From Cristatella mucedo (Eukaryota > Bryozoa > Phylactolaemata > Cristatellidae), in assembly GCA_009760855.2 (NCBI GenBank), contig WPIO01000002.1:14630001-14642500 (forward strand): 12,500 nt of DNA, read 5' to 3'. A program made the position numbers and the translations under genes. The notes below the pieces were generated by a model. The model made no database searches. It was not told the DNA's origin and saw only the letters and a list, made by a program, of their open reading frames with translations. Within the stretch, counting starts at the first letter, position 1; every line of letters starts with the position of its first letter. Below are positions 8,389 to 12,500 of this stretch, one piece after another.

Positions 8389-9161
8389 AGCAGTACCGTA
8401 ACTCACCGATCAAGGTCCGGCATTGCTGCGGGCAGTGCTCGTTTGGGCGACAGCATTCGGCGAAACAATAGCTGGTCATCATCGGCCCATCGCAGGAGGA
8501 GGACGCTTTCGCGACTCGGCGGGTATAGAAATAATGTTGATGACAATTATTTTTATTCTAAACAAGTCATTGTCTCTAAGGGCGGGTAACTTATACAATA
8601 GATTTTTAAAATCAGGTGGCAATAGCCTCTAGTTTCTTCTAAGCCACCAATCCAACTAGCTTGCGGAGCAACGGCGTGGCGATGTGTGTGATAGAAAATG
8701 AGCACACTACACTATACTATCAAACATTCGACGCTCCTCTTTTTGTATGGAGCTGCCTACTCTACTCAGCTTAGCATCTCGCGGTGGCGCATAATTTAAA
8801 GTACATCAAGGACCCAGCAGGGTTGCTACAGTTAGAAAGCACTGTTTTTTGTTGAGTATTTGCTTAAAATTTGGTTGATGCATTCATTGGCCACAACCGA
8901 ATTTAAATAGTAAAACTTGGAAGTTATAAATCTTTCACATGATGAACCCTGTCATGAATAGTTTAGTCGCATATTACCTACTACCAGCTTGCAAATGTTC
9001 ACCTACTCTGGCAATTTTTTGATTACACTGCAAAGCGATAATACAGTTAACTGTAGCAGATACAACGAAGAGATGATATAGTTAATCGATAATAAATGGA
9101 GCATTGCAGACTCATTCAAGTTGGCCATCGTTAAACTAATACTTAAAAAACTGGACTTGGT
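8389..9161. other. Probable intron, no other gene seen
   Basis: AT-richer DNA between two exons of the proposed gene. No supported ORF, element or RNA. The plus-strand frame 8423-8632 has no recognisable similarity. Confidence 0.5.
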
Positions 9162-9304
9162 TCTGATGCTTCAGATAATAATCCTCCGATAGATAGTAAT
9201 CCGATAACAATCTGATGCTTCAGATAATAATCCTCCGATAGATAGTAATCCGATAATAATCTGATGCTTCAGATAATAATCCTCTGATGCGTCGGATAAT
9301 AATC
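9162..9304. repeat. 49-bp tandem repeat with internal hairpin
   Basis: Two complete units (9162-9210 and 9211-9259) differ only at their last bases; a third, partial and rearranged unit runs to about 9304. Each unit begins TCTGATGCTTCAGATAATAA, in which TCTGA and TCAGA can form a five-pair stem around TGCT. The near identity of units 1 and 2 points to a recent duplication. Confidence 0.92.
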
Positions 9305-9520
9305 CTCCAGCCCCCTTCTTTTTCTTTCTGCCATATATTCGTAAAAAAAAACACTTCGGCTAAACCGGATTCCTGGATTTCTAGAACAGAAAACCAAAAA
9401 AGACTTAATAGTGAAAACTGTGTTTGGATCAAACCACCACCACAACTTTGAAATCGCTCTCATGTGTATGAATGCCATCCCAGGTAGCCACGGGGATAGT
9501 AGCCTCACTGCCTTAGCCTG

Positions 9521-9795
9521 CTCGTTCTGTCTGCCTCAGTCTATCTGTCTCAGTCTGCTTAGTCTGTCTGCCTCAGTCTGTATGCCTCAGCATGTCTCTC
9601 TCAATCAGCTTGCAATGTCTAACTCAGTCTGCTTGGTCTGTCTGTCTCAGTCCGTCAATCTCAATCTTCTCGGTCTGTCTAACTCAGTCTGCTCACCCTG
9701 TGTGCCACAGTCTGCTCGTCCTATCTGCCTCAATCTGCCTCGGTCTGCTCGGTCTGTCTGCCTCAGTTTGCTCGGCCTGTCTGTCTTAGTCTGAT
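9521..9795. repeat. Imperfect TCTGYCTCAGTCTG minisatellite
   Basis: Variants of CTCAGTCTGTCTGC and CTCAGTCTGCTCGGTCTG repeat irregularly over about 275 bases. Several frames stay open across it only because the unit lacks stops. It directly abuts the first recognisable bases of L2 copy D (about 9797), so it may have arisen within or beside that element. Confidence 0.85.
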
Positions 9796-9796
9796 C

Positions 9797-10560
9797 AGCT
9801 GAGTCGACGGCTTTCGATACCTTGTATCGTATGGTTCTGCATTTGAGCATTTGATTACGACAGTCGATCCGGCTGACGAGGTTCCGGCAGCTTCCTGGCT
9901 GTATATATGATCGCGGAGTTTGGAGGTCAGGTCTCACCTATCAGATCCATCATCAGCGGAGTTCCGTCAGGGTCTGTCCTCAGTCCGCTGCTGCTGCTTT
10001 CAGTTGATACAAATTTGGTGCGAAATTCGGCAGTCTTATCCGTCATAAAGGTCGCCCCTGCCAAATAACACCATATCTCGCTGACCTGCACTGTATTCGC
10101 TTTGATAGCTTACTGACTTCGAGATTTCGTCACTGACTTTGGGATCCCTCCGTTGTCTCGCTCTGGCATTCCTATTTGAAATACTTTCTCATCGGGCTCC
10201 ACATCGTACCACCAGCTCTTCTGGCTCACGTCGTTTAGCTGTGCCTCGAACTAACCTTGAAAGACTTAGAGACCGCGGTTTTACTTCGCATGCTCGCAAA
10301 GCCTGAAGCTCACTGCCGACTGCCGTCACGAGATTCCCTTACTTTGGCGACATTTAAAAAGAACCTAAAACGCTATTGCTCCTCATAGCATTTGCTCCAT
10401 TCTCTTGTTCTTTAAGTTTTTATACATGCTGTCGCTGTGCATGTGACTGCAATGAATCGACGCGCTTCCTTTCCAGCATGTGCTAAGTGCATAGAAAGAG
10501 ATCACTAGGGCACTACAAAAACTCATTAATATCGTAGGAAATATAATAACAATAAATAAT
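9797..10560 (+). mobile_element. L2 LINE copy D with internal deletion
   Basis: The first recognisable segment reads STAFDT (9804-9821), equivalent to SEAFDV of copy A, followed by decayed sequence and GVPSGSVLSPLL (from 9958), equivalent to GVPQGSVLGPVL. From about 10010 it jumps to the region equivalent to copy A 3229 onward (QNSAARLVCHERR), so about 500 bases including the YADD box are missing. The C-terminal region and 3' UTR follow, ending in an AATAACAATAAATAAT tail. All frames are broken. Its UTR resembles copy C. It sits in the intron between the PDZ exon and the linker exon, in the gene's sense orientation. Confidence 0.78.
9958..10400 (+). pseudogene. L2 ORF2 remnant in copy D
   Basis: A short in-frame piece gives GVPSGSVLSPLLLLSVDT, a reverse-transcriptase block followed, across the deletion, by a degraded C-terminal region (LADLHC near 10080; fragments equivalent to APKAWNSLP near 10290-10320; a KRNLK-like segment near 10355-10370). 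There are many stops and frameshifts. It is non-functional, since the catalytic box is absent. Confidence 0.72.
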
Positions 10561-10632
10561 GACTGATGCTATACGTTCGTTTGCCAAAATGTCTTTTCCG
10601 TTGTCTTATCTGTCGACTTAATTCGCGCTTTC

Positions 10633-10634
10633 AG
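10633..10634 (+). other. Candidate splice acceptor of linker exon
   Basis: CGCTTTCAG ends at 10634, preceded by a T-rich stretch (TTGTCTTATCTGTC near 10600). Splicing here leaves one base (A) to complete the split AG codon from the PDZ exon, giving AGA (Arg), and opens a frame that runs to 11619. Confidence 0.6.
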
Positions 10635-11618
10635 ACCACAGAATGCTCATAAGTTGAGGCTGGGAAGCGATCAGACCTCCGGCTTGCCAGCCACCTCCTC
10701 CGCACGGCCGCAGCTTCCGGCTGTGGAGACATCCGGTCAGCCATGGCTGCCCAGCTCGGAGCTGAGACGGCGCGCCAGCTCCAACTTGACGTCGCCGCTG
10801 TCGCCTAGGGTGCCGCGACGTCCGCCTTGGGAGTCGGCGCCCGCTCTGCCGGACGACCTACAATTGGATGCCTTCCCTTCGCCACCGCCGCCGCTCGCCC
10901 CGACATCTACTTCGGCCGAGCCGCCTCGCGCGGCCGCCGCCGGCCCTGCGCTCGGCGCCCAGCTCGCCAGACTGCAGCTGAAGGCCGCGGCTCGGGACGA
11001 AGGCGCAGCGGTCCAGACGCAGCCGAAAGTCGCGCTCCAATCAACCTTCACGTCGTTCACACCGGCGTACTCGAGCGCTCCGGCAGGAGCGAAGCGCGAG
11101 ACGCCGACCGGTGGCTCAGCGGCCGCAGCGGCTGCCCCGGCCAGAGCGCCTTGGGACGCGGCCACCAGTAGATCGCGAGACGAGAACGGCGATCAGCTGG
11201 CGGCGACGTCAGCGGCAGCAGCAGCAGCCGCCGGTGCGACCGACGAGATTCGGCGGCGCGGTTCTGCGGCGTCCGTGACCAGAGAGCCGACTGGCTCGGT
11301 GGCCGGCAAAGCCCGGGAAGGAGGCTACGCGACCGCCTCTTCCACCTCGGCCTCGACCTTCGGCACTACGAGGCGTCCGTCGTCGCTCGAGTGCCGCGAG
11401 ATAGCAGGAGTTCAAGAGCCACCCCTGTTCGGCGGGGACGGTCCGGACGCCGCACTGCGCGAGGCTGCCGCTTCGCCTGCGGCGTCGAGGGACGTCGGTC
11501 CGTCGTCGCCGCATCGCAACTCGCTTCAGCGCCGAGACAGCCAGTCCGCGGACACCAGCGGCGGGGGCGGCGGGAGAGCGTACCTCGTACAACCGAACGG
11601 CCTCGTGGCCGCCGTGCA
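10635..11618 (+). CDS. Long Ala/Pro/Ser-rich linker exon, probably of the same PDZ gene
   Basis: 984 bases: one base, 327 codons, two bases. The frame starts P-Q-N-A-H-K-L-R-L-G-S and ends AYLVQPNGLVAAV, with no stop, in very GC-rich sequence unlike the AT-richer introns. The peptide has one Cys and few aromatics and looks disordered. It has proline patches (PSPPPPLAP, VPRRPP), alanine runs (about 11116-11139 and 11208-11233) and a GGGGG tract near 11557. Four basophilic kinase or 14-3-3-like motifs occur: RRRAS, RRRGS, RRPSS and QRRDS (about 10765, 11251, 11371 and 11527). No ATG opens the frame (its first codons include a TTG), which fits an internal exon. PDZ-LIM proteins carry Ser/Pro/Ala-rich linkers after the PDZ domain, so this is probably that linker; I see no ZM motif or LIM domain. 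Splicing from the PDZ exon is phase-compatible. If unspliced at its 3' end it would stop at TAA 11620-11622. It could instead belong to another gene. Confidence 0.65.
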
Positions 11619-11624
11619 GTAAGT
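11619..11624 (+). other. Candidate splice donor of linker exon
   Basis: GTGCA followed by GTAAGT; the six intronic bases match the donor consensus, with A instead of G just before. The same bases contain the TAA that ends the unspliced frame. Using this donor leaves phase 2, the same phase as at the PDZ exon's end. Confidence 0.6.
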
Positions 11625-11670
11625 GCCTCGCGCGCCAGGGGGCGGCACGTGTTCGCAGAGCGCCGGACGT

Positions 11671-11682
11671 GCGCGCGCGCGC
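11671..11682. repeat. (GC)6 alternating tract
   Basis: Six GC dinucleotides in a GC-rich segment 52 bases after the candidate donor. Alternating purine-pyrimidine GC runs can adopt Z-DNA; no role is evident here. Confidence 0.9.
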
Positions 11683-11736
11683 TCAGCCGCCTTCTGCCGG
11701 GATCAGCCGGATCCGAGCGCGTGTGACTCCGTGTGA

Positions 11737-11877
11737 TCCTCGTCCTCCTCCTCGTCCTCCTCCTCGTCCTCCTCCTCGTCCTCCTCCTCGTCCTCCTCCT
11801 CGTCCTCCTCCTCGTCCTCCTCCTCGTCCTCCTCCTCGTCCTCCTCCTCGTCCTCCTCCTCCTCCTCCTCCTCCTCC
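11737..11877. repeat. 12-bp CTCGTCCTCCTC repeat with (CTC)n end
   Basis: The CGTC interruption recurs ten times at exact 12-base spacing from 11741 to 11849, followed by pure CTC to 11877. All three frames on each strand are open across it, producing artefactual Leu-Val, Pro-Arg, Gly-Arg or Arg-Thr peptides. It lies in the predicted intron about 115 bases after the linker exon's donor. Confidence 0.97.
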
Positions 11878-12293
11878 AACGCTCGCAGCTTTGTGGAGCC
11901 GTCCGGCTTTTAAGTGGGTGTGGCGGCGCGGCGGCGCGAGAGCTCGGCTGCAGCTGCAGCAGCGGCGGCCTGTTTCGGATCTCTGGCAGACTCTGGCAGA
12001 CCGGCAGACGCAGGGAAGGCATAAAAACAAAAATGTTAAAGCAAAAACAATAATATAAAGACAAAACTATAAAAAAAACTATGCAAAAAAGGCGATACCA
12101 ATTCGTGAACCCAGTCTACCGCCTTTGAGAACTACTAGGAAACGTTACTGCTAGCGTTCGCCATCGCTCTGCCACGGGTCACACGAATCAATGTGTTTAG
12201 CCGAATTAGGTACGACGGGTTTATGCGAATCTAATCGTGCCGCGTTATTACGCGTAGAGCGCGAACTGAACTGGAACTGAACAACCTTGCAAC
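11878..12293. other. Probable intron or 3' flank, A-rich in part
   Basis: About 11880-11995 is GC-rich with no recognised exon. 12019-12096 is strongly A-rich (many AAAAC and AAAAA runs), which could be a decayed retroposon tail or plain AT-rich intron. No LIM-type Cys/His exon is visible on the plus strand. The minus-strand frame 12151-12423 has no recognisable similarity. Confidence 0.45.
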
Positions 12294-12338
12294 CTCCAGA
12301 ACTGACCTTGCTCTCCAGAACTGACCTTACTCTCCAGA
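12294..12338. repeat. 19-bp tandem repeat (CTCCAGAACTGACCTTRCT)
   Basis: Two complete units begin at 12294 and 12313, differing by one base (TTGCT versus TTACT), followed by a partial unit, CTCCAGA, at 12332-12338. Not part of a recognised gene. Confidence 0.9.
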
Positions 12339-12500
12339 TTTTTAAATGTTTGTAACCGACAGCACAAGTTCTCTGGCTCACCTTAGCAACCTGCGGCTCG
12401 TGCTGGACTTTTGTTGGAAACAATTTGCTGTTGACCTCATGGTATAATATTGAACGCAGCTCATTTTTTAAGAGGCTCGCTTCGGAGCGGCCTGTTATTT
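12339..12500. other. No recognisable feature
   Basis: The final 162 bases show no exon, element or RNA I can support. Confidence 0.5.

Noticed and set aside
10737-11592. Minus-strand and other-frame ORFs inside the linker exon
   Set aside because: GC-rich codon-biased exons create shadow ORFs. Only the 10635-11618 plus frame spans the whole interval between matching splice signals.
11366-12064. Arg-Thr, Pro-Arg, Gly-Arg and Leu-Val repeat open frames over the 12-bp array
   Set aside because: All frames are open because the unit has no stop; they overlap the linker exon or intron and differ by strand and frame only.

Overview
The window reads as metazoan nuclear DNA, most likely from an invertebrate. 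The evidence is spliced-gene architecture (coding islands bounded by AG acceptors and GTAAGT donors), several degenerate non-LTR retrotransposons of the L2/CR1 type, and abundant micro- and minisatellites. CpG is not obviously depleted, which fits a sparsely methylated invertebrate genome. There are no operons, Shine-Dalgarno sites or dense ORFs, so it is not prokaryotic. I cannot name the species or phylum.

Layout. 1-2300 has no gene I recognise; it holds a 10-bp tandem repeat (1071-1134) and a small palindrome flanked by direct repeats (2193-2240). 2300-3872 is L2 copy A (+), the longest copy: a reverse-transcriptase domain with the YADD box, broken by one frameshift and one in-frame TAA, ending in a hairpin plus (ATT)n tail. 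3873-5420 holds a CT microsatellite of about 377 bp, a 49-bp near-palindrome and an AT-rich repeat. 5420-7139 is a nested pair: an older L2 (copy C, +) split by a younger L2 in the opposite orientation (copy B, -). 9797-10560 is a further L2 (copy D, +) with an internal deletion.

The host gene lies on the + strand in the right half. An exon at 8231-8382 encodes the C-terminal two thirds of a PDZ domain, most like the ALP/Enigma/ZASP (PDZ-LIM) family. It ends two bases into a codon at a GTAAGT donor. About 2.25 kb downstream, past copy D, a long GC-rich open exon (10635-11618) starts one base into a codon and ends at another GTAAGT. The phases match, giving one reading frame: PDZ end, then a 327-codon disordered Ala/Pro/Ser linker with four RRxS-type sites. 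Linkers of this kind lie between the PDZ and LIM domains in that family; no LIM exon is visible here. The first PDZ exon, promoter and terminal exons must lie outside the window. The simplest model is a partial PDZ(-LIM) gene whose introns and upstream flank are loaded with L2 debris and simple repeats.
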